A stretch of DNA of 64,000 bases from an uncultured Alphaproteobacteria bacterium. GTDB lineage: Bacteria > Pseudomonadota > Alphaproteobacteria > Rhodobacterales > Rhodobacteraceae. Made by a program: the position numbers and the translations under genes. Below the pieces are notes generated by a model that saw only the letters and a program-made list of their open reading frames with translations, ran no database searches and had not been told where the DNA came from. Numbering within the stretch: position 1 is the stretch's first letter; every line of letters starts with the position of its first letter. The stretch is taken from the NCBI GenBank assembly GCA_913051655.1, contig CAJXHI010000001.1, positions 62,001 through 126,000 on the forward strand. Reading direction: 5' to 3'. Positions 1 to 9,143 of this stretch are shown in pieces.

Positions 1-1934
1 GCAATATTGCTCACTATCAGGCACACTACGATCTGGTTGTGGCCAGTGACGGTTTAAATTCCAAAATTCGAGCCATTTATCATGACCATTTCAAACCAGA
101 TATTGATTTACGCCATTGCCAGTTTGTTTGGCTAGGCACCTATCAACGCTTTGATGATGCGTTCACCTTTATTTTTGAAGAAACGGATAAGGGTTGGATT
201 TGGGCACATGCCTACCAGTTCGACGCTCAAACAGCGACTTTTATCGTGGAATGTTCTCAAGAAACATTTGACAACTTCGGGTTTGCCGACATGTCCCAAG
301 ATGAAAGTATCGTCCTTTGTGAAGAGATTTTCAAATCTCATTTGGGGGGTAATTCCCTTATGAGCAACGCGCGTCATATTCGCGGGTCGGCGTGGATCCG
401 TTTCCCACGGGTGCTGTGCAAAAGATGGAGCCATGAGAACATCGTCCTACTGGGGGATGCTGCAGCAACTGCGCATTTTTCCATTGGCTCGGGAACCAAG
501 CTCGCCTTGGAATCCGCTGTCGCGCTTGCAAGCTACCTCCATACAGAAGACGATCACGAAACCGCCTTTCAACACTACGAAGATGAACGCCGCTTGGAGG
601 TCTTAAAACTTCAATCTGCAGCCAAAAATTCGATGGAATGGTTCGAAAGGGTGGAAAGATACCTCGACCTCGATCCGGTTCAACTCAATTATTCCATGCT
701 CACACGCAGCCAGAGGATCAGTCATGAAAATCTGCGCCTCAGAGACAAAAACTGGCTTGAGGAGGCGGAACGTTGGTTCATGCAACAAGCAGGCGTGCAA
801 ACCAACACCACCCTGAGGGCACCAATGTTTACACCGCTGACGCTGCGGGACTTAACGCTCAAAAACCGCGTGGTTGTCTCCCCAATGGCTCAGTATAAAG
901 CCAAAGAAGGATGCGTTAATGATTGGCATCTCGTGCATTATGGTGAAAGAGCCAAAGGCGGGGCAGGGTTGATATTTACAGAGATGACCTGTGTATCTGC
1001 CGAGGGACGCATTACGCCTGGCTGCCCAGGACTTTATGAAACAGAACACGAAGAAGCATGGAAACGTCTGACGAATTTCATCCATAGTGAGACAGATGCA
1101 AAAGTTTGCTGCCAAATCGGGCATGCCGGACGCAAAGGATCGACACAGCTTGGTTGGGAACGTATGGATGCACCGCTTCCTGCGGAAAATTGGGACCTCA
1201 TCAGCGTCTCAACACTTCCATGGTCGGACAAAAACGCACGGCCCCGCGAAATCAGTCACGCTGAAATGGATGAAGTTAAAGGCCAATTTGCCGCCGCGGT
1301 GGCAATGGCGGCACGCTCCGGCTTTGATATGATCGAGCTGCATGCCGCGCACGGATATCTTTTGTCATCTTTCATTTCTCCAACATCTAATATCAGAACA
1401 GATGACTACGGTGGGTCCTTAGAAAATCGGCTGCGTTGGCCGTTGGAAGTCTTTGCCGCCATGCGCGCTGAATGGCCAAAAGAAAAACCCATGTCGGTTC
1501 GTATTTCTGCCAATGATTGGATCGGCGATGACGGAGTCACACCAGAAGAAGCGGTGCATATTGCAAAATCCTTTTCAAATGCAGGGGCCGATCTGATCGA
1601 TGTTTCAGCAGGCCAAACCACCGTTGATGCAAAACCAGTCTACGGACGCATGTTTCAAACACCCTTCAGTGATCGTATCCGCAACGAAGCGGGGATCAAA
1701 ACCATTGCCGTTGGAAATATTTATGAAGCCGATCATGCAAATTCCATCCTGATGGCCGGACGCGCAGACCTCGTTGCAGTGGGTCGTCCCCATCTTTCTG
1801 ATCCCTATTGGACTTTACATCAGGCAACGAAAATTGGTGATCGAGCTGCACCTGACTGGCCGCTTCCTTATCTGGCAGGGCGCGACCAGATCTGGCGATT
1901 GGCAGATCGTGATTCTGAATTCATTCGCGCATGA
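1..1934 (+). CDS. Bifunctional FAD monooxygenase / old-yellow-enzyme reductase (2-aminobenzoyl-CoA monooxygenase/reductase type), 5' partial
   Basis: The frame is open from base 3, so the gene begins before the window; about 640 codons are visible. The first part is the end of a class A flavin monooxygenase ([25 protein letters not shown] as the second FAD motif). The second part, from about base 825, is a complete old-yellow-enzyme domain ([56 protein letters not shown]). This fusion is known for 2-aminobenzoyl-CoA monooxygenase/reductase (hydroxylation and ring reduction of anthraniloyl-CoA) and for related salicylyl-CoA 5-hydroxylase-like proteins. It overlaps the next gene by four bases (ATGA). 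The SDR, hydratase, dehydrogenase, Rid and thioesterase genes that follow fit the aerobic 2-aminobenzoyl-CoA pathway. The exact substrate is inferred. Confidence 0.9.
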   Translation, partial: NIAHYQAHYDLVVASDGLNSKIRAIYHDHFKPDIDLRHCQFVWLGTYQRFDDAFTFIFEETDKGWIWAHAYQFDAQTATFIVECSQETFDNFGFADMSQDESIVLCEEIFKSHLGGNSLMSNARHIRGSAWIRFPRVLCKRWSHENIVLLGDAAATAHFSIGSGTKLALESAVALASYLHTEDDHETAFQHYEDERRLEVLKLQSAAKNSMEWFERVERYLDLDPVQLNYSMLTRSQRISHENLRLRDKNWLEEAERWFMQQAGVQTNTTLRAPMFTPLTLRDLTLKNRVVVSPMAQYKAKEGCVNDWHLVHYGERAKGGAGLIFTEMTCVSAEGRITPGCPGLYETEHEEAWKRLTNFIHSETDAKVCCQIGHAGRKGSTQLGWERMDAPLPAENWDLISVSTLPWSDKNARPREISHAEMDEVKGQFAAAVAMAARSGFDMIELHAAHGYLLSSFISPTSNIRTDDYGGSLENRLRWPLEVFAAMRAEWPKEKPMSVRISANDWIGDDGVTPEEAVHIAKSFSNAGADLIDVSAGQTTVDAKPVYGRMFQTPFSDRIRNEAGIKTIAVGNIYEADHANSILMAGRADLVAVGRPHLSDPYWTLHQATKIGDRAAPDWPLPYLAGRDQIWRLADRDSEFIRA

Positions 1935-2650
1935 GACAGGTCCTTATCACCGGAGGCGGTACAGGTATTGGACGCGCCATCGCCTGGGCTTTTGCCGAGG
2001 ACGGCGCTGCCGTTACTATTGCAGGCCGAAGGGTCGATGTTCTAAACGCTGCGGCAGAGGGACGAAACATAACTTGTATACAGGCAGATGTGACCAACGA
2101 AGTACACGTTAGGGAGATGTTCCAGTCCCCCTTTGATGTTGTGGTTGCAAATGCTGGTTGGGGCACGTCAGGGAAAACTGCCAAACTGTCCCTAGCAGAA
2201 TGGAATGCCACTCTAACAGTGAATCTTACCGGCACGTTTTTAACGTTCCGTGAGGCGCTACGATCTGACCCAAGCCCTTCTCGCCTTATTGCAATTGCAT
2301 CGACAGCATCGCTCAAAGGCAATGCCTCTGTCCCTGCATATACCGCCGCCAAACATGGGGTTCTTGGGCTCGTGCGGTCCATTGCGCTTGATATTGCCCA
2401 AACAGGAGCCACTTGCAACGCCATCTGCCCGGGCTTCTGTGACACTGATCTGGCTGAAACGGCAATCAAAGGCATTATGGATCGGTTTGATATGGATCGC
2501 GCAACCGCAACGGCGAAAGTCGCTGCAAATAATCCGCGCGGGGATTTAATTAGCCCTGATGAAATTGCGCAAACTGCTCTTTTCCTTTCTTCTGAAGGGG
2601 GCGCAGCCATCAATGGCCATGCGCTTTCAGTATCTGGAGGAGAATTATGA
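1931..2650 (+). CDS. SDR-family 3-hydroxyacyl-CoA dehydrogenase-like oxidoreductase
   Basis: A 239-residue short-chain dehydrogenase. The N-terminal nucleotide-binding motif is [12 protein letters not shown], followed by NAGWG, a Ser in ASTASLKG and the catalytic pair in YTAAK. Length is usual for classical SDRs. It starts inside the stop of the monooxygenase and its own stop overlaps the MarR start, so translation is probably coupled. In 2-aminobenzoyl-CoA-type clusters an SDR is thought to oxidise a hydroxyacyl-CoA intermediate after ring modification; that role is inferred from context. Specificity for NAD or NADP was not resolved. Confidence 0.88.
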   Translation: MRQVLITGGGTGIGRAIAWAFAEDGAAVTIAGRRVDVLNAAAEGRNITCIQADVTNEVHVREMFQSPFDVVVANAGWGTSGKTAKLSLAEWNATLTVNLTGTFLTFREALRSDPSPSRLIAIASTASLKGNASVPAYTAAKHGVLGLVRSIALDIAQTGATCNAICPGFCDTDLAETAIKGIMDRFDMDRATATAKVAANNPRGDLISPDEIAQTALFLSSEGGAAINGHALSVSGGEL

Positions 2651-3126
2651 CTACTCCGCAAATGCAGTCCTCAGACATAACCAAAAAGCCTGATACAAAA
2701 ACGCGCCTGCGCCTATGGCTGCGACTACTTAAGCTAAGTTCAAGCATAGAAGGCGAATTGCGCAAACGTCTGCGTGATGACCATGGTACTACTTTACCAC
2801 GCTTTGACGTCATGGCAGCACTTTACAGGTACCCCGATGGATTGAGAATGAGTGACCTTTCTGACCATTTACGAGTGTCTAATGGCAACGTTACTGGGAT
2901 ACTTGATCGCCTCACCGAAGAAGAGCTCGCCCTTCGCGTGGCCATACCAGGCGATCGACGCGCCCATCTTGCCTGCCTAACGCCAAAGGGCAGAGACGTT
3001 TTTAGTGATCTGGCAAAGTTCCACGAAAATTGGATTAACGACCTTTTACACCGGCTTTCAATGGAGGAGGCCGAGACAGTAAGCGCGCTTTTGGAACAAG
3101 CCCTAGCATCACAGGAGAGAGCATGA
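2647..3126 (+). CDS. MarR-family transcriptional regulator
   Basis: A 159-residue winged-helix protein. The recognition region is seen around residues 65-110 ([20 protein letters not shown], then [15 protein letters not shown], the wing typical of MarR). Its start overlaps the SDR stop and its stop overlaps the hydratase start, so it lies inside the operon. By family knowledge it probably represses the pathway until an aryl-CoA ligand binds; the ligand and operator are inferred and no operator was located because the operon promoter is outside the window. Confidence 0.9.
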   Translation: MTTPQMQSSDITKKPDTKTRLRLWLRLLKLSSSIEGELRKRLRDDHGTTLPRFDVMAALYRYPDGLRMSDLSDHLRVSNGNVTGILDRLTEEELALRVAIPGDRRAHLACLTPKGRDVFSDLAKFHENWINDLLHRLSMEEAETVSALLEQALASQERA

Positions 3127-3926
3127 CGCTGTTTACACCCAAACATTTTCGTGCAGAGATCAAAGATGAGATCGCACGTATTGCCCATAATCGACCTGAT
3201 CGTAAAAACCCTTTTACCTTTGATAGCTATGCCGAGTTTCGTGACTGGTTTCGCGCACTTGCCTATTCAGAAGACATTCACGCCGTCGTCATTCTGCCCA
3301 ACGGTGGGAACTTTTCCTCCGGTGGTGACGTACACGACATCATTGGTCCACTGACGCGAATGTCAATTAAAGAGCTATTAAATTTCACCCGAATGACAGG
3401 CGATTTGGTCAAGGCAATGATCGGTTGTGGCAAGCCCATTATCGCTGCGGTGGACGGCGTTTGCGCTGGTGCAGGTGCAATCATGGCAATGGCGTCTGAT
3501 TTACGTCTCGCTACGCCAGAGGCGAAAACCGCCTTTTTGTTCAACCGCGTGGGCCTTGCTGGTTGTGACATGGGAGCCTGCGCAATTTTGCCTCGCATTA
3601 TCGGGCAGACGCGCGCGGCCGAGCTTTTATACACAGGCAGGGCCATGCGTGCAGAAGAGGGTCTATCTTGGGGCTTTTTCAATCGCGTCGTTTCGCCAGT
3701 TGTTTTGGAAAGCGAAGCAATAACCTTAGCAGAGCGCATTAAAAATGGACCAACATTTGCCAATTCCATGACCAAAACCATGTTGGCACAGGAATGGTCA
3801 ATGAGCATAGAACAGGCGATCGAGGCCGAAGCACAAGCGCAAGCCATCTGCATGCAGGGCAAAGATTTTCAACGCGCATATGACGCTTTTGTTGCCAAAG
3901 AAAAACCCTTCTTTGAGGGAAACTGA
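3123..3926 (+). CDS. Enoyl-CoA hydratase/isomerase family protein
   Basis: A 267-residue crotonase-fold protein. The first oxyanion-hole segment is [10 protein letters not shown], and the second ([20 protein letters not shown]) carries the GAG signature; the C-terminal part ([15 protein letters not shown]) follows the family pattern. In the aromatic-CoA pathway such a protein would hydrate or hydrolytically open a ring-derived enoyl-CoA; that is an inference from the operon. It overlaps MarR by four bases and the acyl-CoA dehydrogenase by one base (TGATG). Confidence 0.9.
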   Translation: MTLFTPKHFRAEIKDEIARIAHNRPDRKNPFTFDSYAEFRDWFRALAYSEDIHAVVILPNGGNFSSGGDVHDIIGPLTRMSIKELLNFTRMTGDLVKAMIGCGKPIIAAVDGVCAGAGAIMAMASDLRLATPEAKTAFLFNRVGLAGCDMGACAILPRIIGQTRAAELLYTGRAMRAEEGLSWGFFNRVVSPVVLESEAITLAERIKNGPTFANSMTKTMLAQEWSMSIEQAIEAEAQAQAICMQGKDFQRAYDAFVAKEKPFFEGN

Positions 3927-5101
3927 TGTCCGATCAAACTTATCTGAACTGGCCATTTTTTGAAGATCGCCATAGGGATTGGTCTCATCAGGTTGAAGAG
4001 GTTGCATCAGGACTATCAGTTGATCATAATAATGTTGATGACTCCTGCCGCACCTTGGTGCGAACTTTGGGGGAAAGCGGCCTCCTTCAGGCCACTTCAA
4101 GCAATGACGGCGCATTTGATGTACGCAAACTCTGCATTGCGCGAGAAATTCTAGCCCGTCACGACGGTCTTGCCGATTTCAGTTTTGCCATGCAGGGGCT
4201 AGGAACCGGTGCCTTAACTCTTTTTGGCAGCGAAGCGCAGAAAAACCGCTGGCTCAGGCTAACCCGTTCAGGTCAAGCGATATCAGCCTTTGCACTTACT
4301 GAACCCGGATCTGGATCAGATGTCGCAAATTCCAGTATGACAGCGGAGAGGGATGGGAGTGGATATATCCTCAACGGTGAAAAGACGTGGATTTCCAACG
4401 GAGGCATTGCCGACTTTTACACGGTCTTTGCCCGCACCGGAGAAGCATCAGGCGCAAGTGGACTTTCGGCCTTTGTAATTAGCCCTGACCTTTCCGGATT
4501 TGATATCAAAGAACGTCTTCAAACAATTGCGCCTCACCCGTTGGCAACTCTGCGCTTTAAGGATTGCCGCGTGCCAGCTTCCTCCATGATCGGCATAGCG
4601 GGTCAAGGGTTTAAGATCGCAATGTCCGTTTTGGACGTCTTTCGCCCCACTGTGGCAGCCGCAGCTCTAGGTTTTGCGCGCCGTGCCTTGGATGAGGCGC
4701 TTACACGTGTGAGCCAACGCCATGTGCAAGGCGCGCCACTTTTTGATCTTCAGCTGGTGCAAGGACATATTGCGGATATGTCGCTGAACATTGACGCTTC
4801 GGCTTTGCTTGTTTACCGCGCAGCTTGGGCCAAGGACACGCATACCAACCGCATCACCAAAGAGGCTGCCATGGCAAAACTGTTTTCCACAGAGCAGGCG
4901 CAAAAGGTAATCGACACTGCGGTTCAGCTGTTTGGAGGCGACGGGGTTCGCAGCGGAATGCCAGTTGAACAGCTTTACCGCGATATCCGCGCCCTACGCA
5001 TTTATGAGGGCGCAAGCGATGTGCAAAAAGTCATCATCGCGCGCCAAGCTATGTCTTCAATGACGGAAACACTGAACAAAATACGGCAGAAAGGGGTTTG
5101 A
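3926..5101 (+). CDS. Acyl-CoA dehydrogenase
   Basis: A 391-residue acyl-CoA dehydrogenase of normal length. FAD/substrate motifs are visible: FALTEPGSGSDVANSSMTA, NGEKTWISNGG, the FGGDGVRSGMPVEQLYRD segment, and RIYEGASDVQKVIIAR with the Glu expected as catalytic base. It would insert a double bond in a ring-cleaved or ring-reduced acyl-CoA intermediate, passing electrons to ETF. It is part of the overlapping operon (RidA-like gene follows after one base). Substrate is inferred only. Confidence 0.92.
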   Translation: MSDQTYLNWPFFEDRHRDWSHQVEEVASGLSVDHNNVDDSCRTLVRTLGESGLLQATSSNDGAFDVRKLCIAREILARHDGLADFSFAMQGLGTGALTLFGSEAQKNRWLRLTRSGQAISAFALTEPGSGSDVANSSMTAERDGSGYILNGEKTWISNGGIADFYTVFARTGEASGASGLSAFVISPDLSGFDIKERLQTIAPHPLATLRFKDCRVPASSMIGIAGQGFKIAMSVLDVFRPTVAAAALGFARRALDEALTRVSQRHVQGAPLFDLQLVQGHIADMSLNIDASALLVYRAAWAKDTHTNRITKEAAMAKLFSTEQAQKVIDTAVQLFGGDGVRSGMPVEQLYRDIRALRIYEGASDVQKVIIARQAMSSMTETLNKIRQKGV

Positions 5102-5102
5102 T

Positions 5103-5498
5103 ATGACCCATAAAACCATACATCCCAAAAACTGGCTACCTGCCAAGGGCTACGCCAATGGCATGCTAACCAAAGATGGCGTGCTGCACATTGGAGGTCA
5201 GATTGGTTGGGATGGCGATAAGCAATTTGTCTCTGACAATTTTATTGACCAGATGCGCCAAGCCCTTTCCAATATTCGTCAAATAGTCGAAACAGCGGGT
5301 GGTAGGGTGGAGGATGTGACCCGCCTAACATGGTTTGTCACCAGCAAAGCGGAATATCTCGCCGCTCAGAGAGAAATAGGAACCGCCTACCGCGAGGTTT
5401 TTGGCCGTCACTTTCCGGCCATGTCTTTGGTCGTTGTCGCGGGACTCGTTGAAGACCAAGCCAAAGTCGAAATCGAAGCAACCGCCCATATTGCATAA
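5103..5498 (+). CDS. RidA/YjgF-family protein, non-archetypal (Arg replaced by Met)
   Basis: A 131-residue Rid-family protein with the usual architecture (HIGGQIGWDGD, MRQALSNIRQIVETAGG, WFVTSKAEYLAAQREIG, KVEIEATAHIA at the end). Archetypal RidA uses an Arg in the FPARS segment to bind the imine/enamine carboxylate; here the segment reads FPAMS, so that Arg is Met. This places it with the Rid groups that lack the deaminase Arg. In the context it may act on an aminated or reactive ring intermediate. Starts one base after the acyl-CoA dehydrogenase stop. Confidence 0.88.
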   Translation: MTHKTIHPKNWLPAKGYANGMLTKDGVLHIGGQIGWDGDKQFVSDNFIDQMRQALSNIRQIVETAGGRVEDVTRLTWFVTSKAEYLAAQREIGTAYREVFGRHFPAMSLVVVAGLVEDQAKVEIEATAHIA

Positions 5499-5611
5499 GA
5501 GCGACAATTTCTATTTTAATCCTCTGCAATTGAGGATCCTTGACAAATGATTGAGTTGTTGGATCTGTGCTGGTCAATTATTTAGCACTGTCAACACAAG
5601 AAAGATAATCA

Positions 5612-6046
5612 ATGTCAGCAAAAATTTTCAAAACAGATCGTGCCCTACGCTTTGGAGACTGCGATATTTCGGGAACAGCGTATTTTCCTGCCTATTAGGG
5701 CATCCTCAATGGTGTAAACGAAGAATTTTGGGCACATTTGGGTTATCCATGGTATGATATCATTTGGAAACACGGCTAGGGCACACCCACAGTGGATCTA
5801 TCATGTGATTTTTCTAAACCATCATTTTTTGGTGAAACGCTATCATTTGAAATGGGTGTTTTACGTGTAGGTCGATCTTCAGTCACTTTGCATCATCGGA
5901 TCAGCAGCGAATCAGAAATCAGATGGTCTTCTACGCAGGTACTTGCCGCAAGCGATCTTGATAAGCATATATCAATCTGCTCGCCCCCAGAAGTCAAAGA
6001 CATATTGGCTGACTGGTGCGCCACCGAAGACCAGCTTGGGTTTTAA
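5612..6046 (+). pseudogene. 4-hydroxybenzoyl-CoA thioesterase-family gene interrupted by two TAG codons
   Basis: From ATG 5612 a single reading frame of 144 codons gives a recognisable hotdog thioesterase (RALRFGDCDISGTAYFPAY, then GILNGVNEEFWAHLGYPW, VDLSCDFSKPSFFGETL, GRSSVTLHHRI). It is broken by TAG at 5696-5698 (after AYFPAY) and TAG at 5777-5779 (after WKHG). No frameshift is present and the rest of the frame looks conserved. In related clusters an acyl-CoA thioesterase of this kind accompanies the monooxygenase operon. The lesions look recent; read-through or sequencing error cannot be excluded from the sequence. Confidence 0.85.
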
Positions 6047-6165
6047 TCAAGCTTGGTTCTACTCACGGTTCTTCAAACCGAGGCCCAAATCGAGGGCTAT
6101 TGATTATTAGTCTTACATGTTATTTCATAGCTGAATAGCACAATAACTGTGTGATAGGAATTAAG

Positions 6166-7341
6166 ATGAGCCTTGCACCGATTGATCCGTCAATCCAAGT
6201 CAACGAGATGGCGTTAAATCCATATCCGATCTATCAGCGCTTGCGGCACGAAGCACCTGTCATATTCGCTCCCGCATTGAACAGAACGCTGATCACCAAA
6301 TCTGTAGATACGCGCGCGATTAAGAATAATCCGGTCCTGTTCAGTTCAAATGATCCAAAAACACCGATGAAGCGTGCATTCGAAGCGCATACGCTGATGC
6401 GCAAAGATGGAGAGGTACACTTGCGCGAACGGAAGGCAATGATGCCAACCTTTGCGCCGAAACAGATTAAAAACCACTGGTTGCCAATTTACGATAAACT
6501 GACAGATGAATATTTGGATGGTCTTCCCCAAGGTGAGGTGTTTGACCTTTTCCCAACCCTTGCCGGACCTATTGCCGCAAGAATGTTAGGCGAAATGATG
6601 GGTATTCCCAACGCCTCTGACGAAGAGCTGCAGCGCTGGTCTCAAGCTTTGATTGATGGTGCGGGAAACTTTGGTTACTTCGACGAACCCTTTACACGCG
6701 CAAAGCAAGCCAATGTAGAAATCAATGCCTGCATCCGTAGCAATGAAAACCGCCTGCGTGCGGCTCCGGATCCCTCTGCTCTATCGGTAATGATTAATGT
6801 AGACAACCCGATAGAATATTCGCAGATAATCGCGAATATCAAAATCGCAATCGGAGGTGGGATCAATGAACCCCGCGATGCGCTTCTCACGATATTGTAT
6901 GGATTACTGACAAATCCAGGCCAGCTGGCATTTATAAAAGAGACGCAGGATTGGGAACTTGCTTTTCAAGAAGGTGTCCGTTGGGTTGCACCAATCCAAG
7001 TGAGCGGGCGAGTCGCCACAGACGATACTATGATCCGCGACATCTACATTCCAAAAGGTACCATTTTAATGGTTTCTCAAGCCTCTGCAAATCACGATGA
7101 AGAGGTTTTTGAGAATGGACACATGTATAATGTTTTTCGAAAATTCGCTCCGCATCAAAGCTTTTCCAACGGCCCACATCATTGCATGGGAATGCATATT
7201 TCGCGGCTTACCATCGCGGGAATTCTTTTGCCGAAACTTTTTGAACGCTTTCCTGACATGCAACTTTATGATCCTGCCTCAATTAAATGGCACGGATTTG
7301 GCTTCAGGGGCCCAAGCACTCTACCCGTTAGGTTACGGTAA
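6166..7341 (+). CDS. Cytochrome P450
   Basis: A 391-residue soluble bacterial P450 from ATG 6166; an in-frame GTG lies at 6151, but ATG is better placed after AGGAATTAAG. The heme-ligand loop is FSNGPHHCMG with Cys340, the K-helix ExxR is E269-R272, and the I-helix reads GGGINEPRDAL (from Gly230). The usual acid-Thr pair is not present: Pro236 stands where Thr is expected. There is no adjacent ferredoxin or reductase gene. A TRAP transporter follows after about 130 bases and may import its substrate. Substrate and CYP subfamily are unknown. Confidence 0.9.
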   Translation: MSLAPIDPSIQVNEMALNPYPIYQRLRHEAPVIFAPALNRTLITKSVDTRAIKNNPVLFSSNDPKTPMKRAFEAHTLMRKDGEVHLRERKAMMPTFAPKQIKNHWLPIYDKLTDEYLDGLPQGEVFDLFPTLAGPIAARMLGEMMGIPNASDEELQRWSQALIDGAGNFGYFDEPFTRAKQANVEINACIRSNENRLRAAPDPSALSVMINVDNPIEYSQIIANIKIAIGGGINEPRDALLTILYGLLTNPGQLAFIKETQDWELAFQEGVRWVAPIQVSGRVATDDTMIRDIYIPKGTILMVSQASANHDEEVFENGHMYNVFRKFAPHQSFSNGPHHCMGMHISRLTIAGILLPKLFERFPDMQLYDPASIKWHGFGFRGPSTLPVRLR

Positions 7342-7469
7342 ACAGAGAAGATCACTTGAAATCGGAAAGTATTCTTGCAAACATCAACACGTTAGACCAT
7401 TATAAAATGTCATTGTCCTTGACAAGAAGTAGTGTTTATTAACTACAACAAAAGCATGGGAGGAAAATA

Positions 7470-8501
7470 ATGTCTTTATCAAAAAAACTCTTTTGTGGTA
7501 TCGCCACATTGGCGCTTAGCGCCGCCGCAGCATTTGCCCAAGACGTCACTTTGCGCTTTCAGTTCTTCACTGGGCCTAAATCTGCCGTACCGGCCTATTT
7601 CATGTATCCTTGGGCTGAGAAAATTATGGAAGATTCGGGTGGTCGGCTTAAAATTGAGCTGTACCCTGGCATGCAATTAGGTGGCAAACCGCCAGCTCTT
7701 TATGATCAGATACGTGATGGTGTGATTGATGGGGGATGGGCACTACCCGCTTATACACCTGGCCGCTTTCCTGAGTCCGAAGCATTTGAATTGCCTTTTG
7801 TATCTTCGAAATCAGCAGAAAAAACATCTCAAGCGGCATGGGAATATTCACAAAAATATTTGCTGGATCGGATGTCAGACGTACATTTGATCGCCGTTCA
7901 CGTGCATGGATCAGGCATTGTTCATACCAAAGGTGGTCCTGTCACAGGCCCAGCAGATTTCGCCGGTAAAAAACTGCGCGGCCCATCACGTGCAGCCAAC
8001 AATCTCCTAGAAGCAATGGGGGCAACGGCTGTGGGTATGCCAGTTCCCGCCTTCCCCGAAGCGCTTTCAAAAGGTGTCGTCGAAGGGGGCGTGATACCTT
8101 GGGAAATCACTTTGCCGCTGAAAGTGCATGAATTGACAGACGGCCATTCCGAAGTAGCGGGCGAAAAAGCAATGTATAACACCTTCTTCATCTGGGCGAT
8201 GAACAAAGACAGCTATGCAAATCTGCCAGACGATCTGAAAGCCGTGATTGATGCCAATTCCGGTCTTGAGGCATCCGCATGGGCGGGGCGCGCAATGGAT
8301 ACCGGCGACACGAAGGCGCTTGCCGTCATCTCAAAGGGAAGCAATCCAATCATAACCATGTCCCAAGAAGCGACGGATGCAATTAAAGCAATCGCAAAAC
8401 CGCAAATTGCTGAGTGGGTAAAATCAATGGATGCTGCAGGGCTCCCAGGCCAAGAGATGCTTGATGATGCGCGCGCCTTGATCGCCAAGTACAACGATTA
8501 A
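7470..8501 (+). CDS. dctP: TRAP transporter substrate-binding protein (DctP family)
   Basis: A 343-residue periplasmic binding protein. The N-terminus is a Sec signal peptide (KKLFCGIATLALSAAAAFAQ, cleavage likely after AFA). The DctP-type body includes FPEALSKGVVEGGVIPWE and the ligand-region GKKLRGPSRAANNLLEAMGA. A strong ribosome site GGGAGGA precedes ATG 7470. It opens a dctP-dctQ-dctM set that uses the sodium or proton gradient. Ligand cannot be read; organic acids are usual for the family, and neighbouring aromatic and P450 genes make an aromatic acid one possibility (inference). Confidence 0.92.
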   Translation: MSLSKKLFCGIATLALSAAAAFAQDVTLRFQFFTGPKSAVPAYFMYPWAEKIMEDSGGRLKIELYPGMQLGGKPPALYDQIRDGVIDGGWALPAYTPGRFPESEAFELPFVSSKSAEKTSQAAWEYSQKYLLDRMSDVHLIAVHVHGSGIVHTKGGPVTGPADFAGKKLRGPSRAANNLLEAMGATAVGMPVPAFPEALSKGVVEGGVIPWEITLPLKVHELTDGHSEVAGEKAMYNTFFIWAMNKDSYANLPDDLKAVIDANSGLEASAWAGRAMDTGDTKALAVISKGSNPIITMSQEATDAIKAIAKPQIAEWVKSMDAAGLPGQEMLDDARALIAKYND

Positions 8502-8508
8502 GAATATG

Positions 8509-8541
8509 TCTGACCCGCCGCCTAATCGGACGCGGGTCAGA
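8509..8541 (+). promoter_or_regulatory. Intercistronic stem-loop between dctP and dctQ
   Basis: TCTGACCCGC pairs perfectly with GCGGGTCAGA across a 13-base loop, a few bases after the dctP stop and before dctQ. There is no strong T run after it. Such hairpins commonly protect the binding-protein mRNA or reduce read-through, giving more binding protein than permease; that role is inferred. Confidence 0.55.
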
Positions 8542-8564
8542 TTACTTGAGAGACAACACACAGT

Positions 8565-9143
8565 ATGGGTATAGCCGTTTCTGCAGAAAAACGTGTTGAG
8601 CGTTTCGTAAACCGCTTGGCTATGGCACTGGCCTTTTTCGGAGGTGCTGTTTTGACAGCGCTTGCCTTTATGACCGTTTTGTCGACAATCGGACGTGCCT
8701 TTGTCGGAATGCAAATTGGCTTGGGCCCGGTTCCTGGAGATTTTGAACTGGTCGAAGCAGGTACTGCAGTTGCTGTATTTTGCTTTATGTCTTGGTGTCA
8801 GTTGAATCAAGGCCATGTGACAGTGGATATATTCACCAACCAATTAAGCGATAGTACCAATGCCTTTATTATTTTTCTGGGGAACACCTTGATTTTTATA
8901 GTTGCTTTTGTGATCGCATGGCGTCTTTGGATGGGCTTTGGTGAGCAAGTCATATGGTTCAGCCAGCCAATACGCGACATGATCGGATTCGGGTATAAAC
9001 CTTTTACCAACAACACTACATATATTCTCGGCATGCCCTTTTGGTACAGCTATCTCCTGAGTTTTACAGGCGCATTTTGTTTTTGCTTAATCAGTGCTTT
9101 CACCATCTGGAGATCGCTAAATGATCTTTTAGGGAGAAAGTAA
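8565..9143 (+). CDS. dctQ: TRAP transporter small permease (DctQ family)
   Basis: A 192-residue membrane protein with four hydrophobic segments (around residues 20-45, 60-80, 100-125 and 150-175), as expected for DctQ. It contains the family-like stretch AVFCFMSWCQLNQGHVTVD. It lies between the binding protein and the large permease; its stop overlaps the dctM start by one base. It should form the small membrane subunit that docks the large permease. Confidence 0.88.
   Translation: MGIAVSAEKRVERFVNRLAMALAFFGGAVLTALAFMTVLSTIGRAFVGMQIGLGPVPGDFELVEAGTAVAVFCFMSWCQLNQGHVTVDIFTNQLSDSTNAFIIFLGNTLIFIVAFVIAWRLWMGFGEQVIWFSQPIRDMIGFGYKPFTNNTTYILGMPFWYSYLLSFTGAFCFCLISAFTIWRSLNDLLGRK

Noticed and set aside
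1921-2661. Long minus-strand frame of 246 codons opposite the SDR gene
   Set aside because: It mirrors the SDR gene, whose motifs and operon overlaps are clear; the antisense protein has a Ser/Ala/Arg-rich composition typical of a shadow frame.
7419-7445. TTGACA-like promoter upstream of the first TRAP operon
   Set aside because: The -35 match is good but no convincing -10 box is at 16-18 bases.
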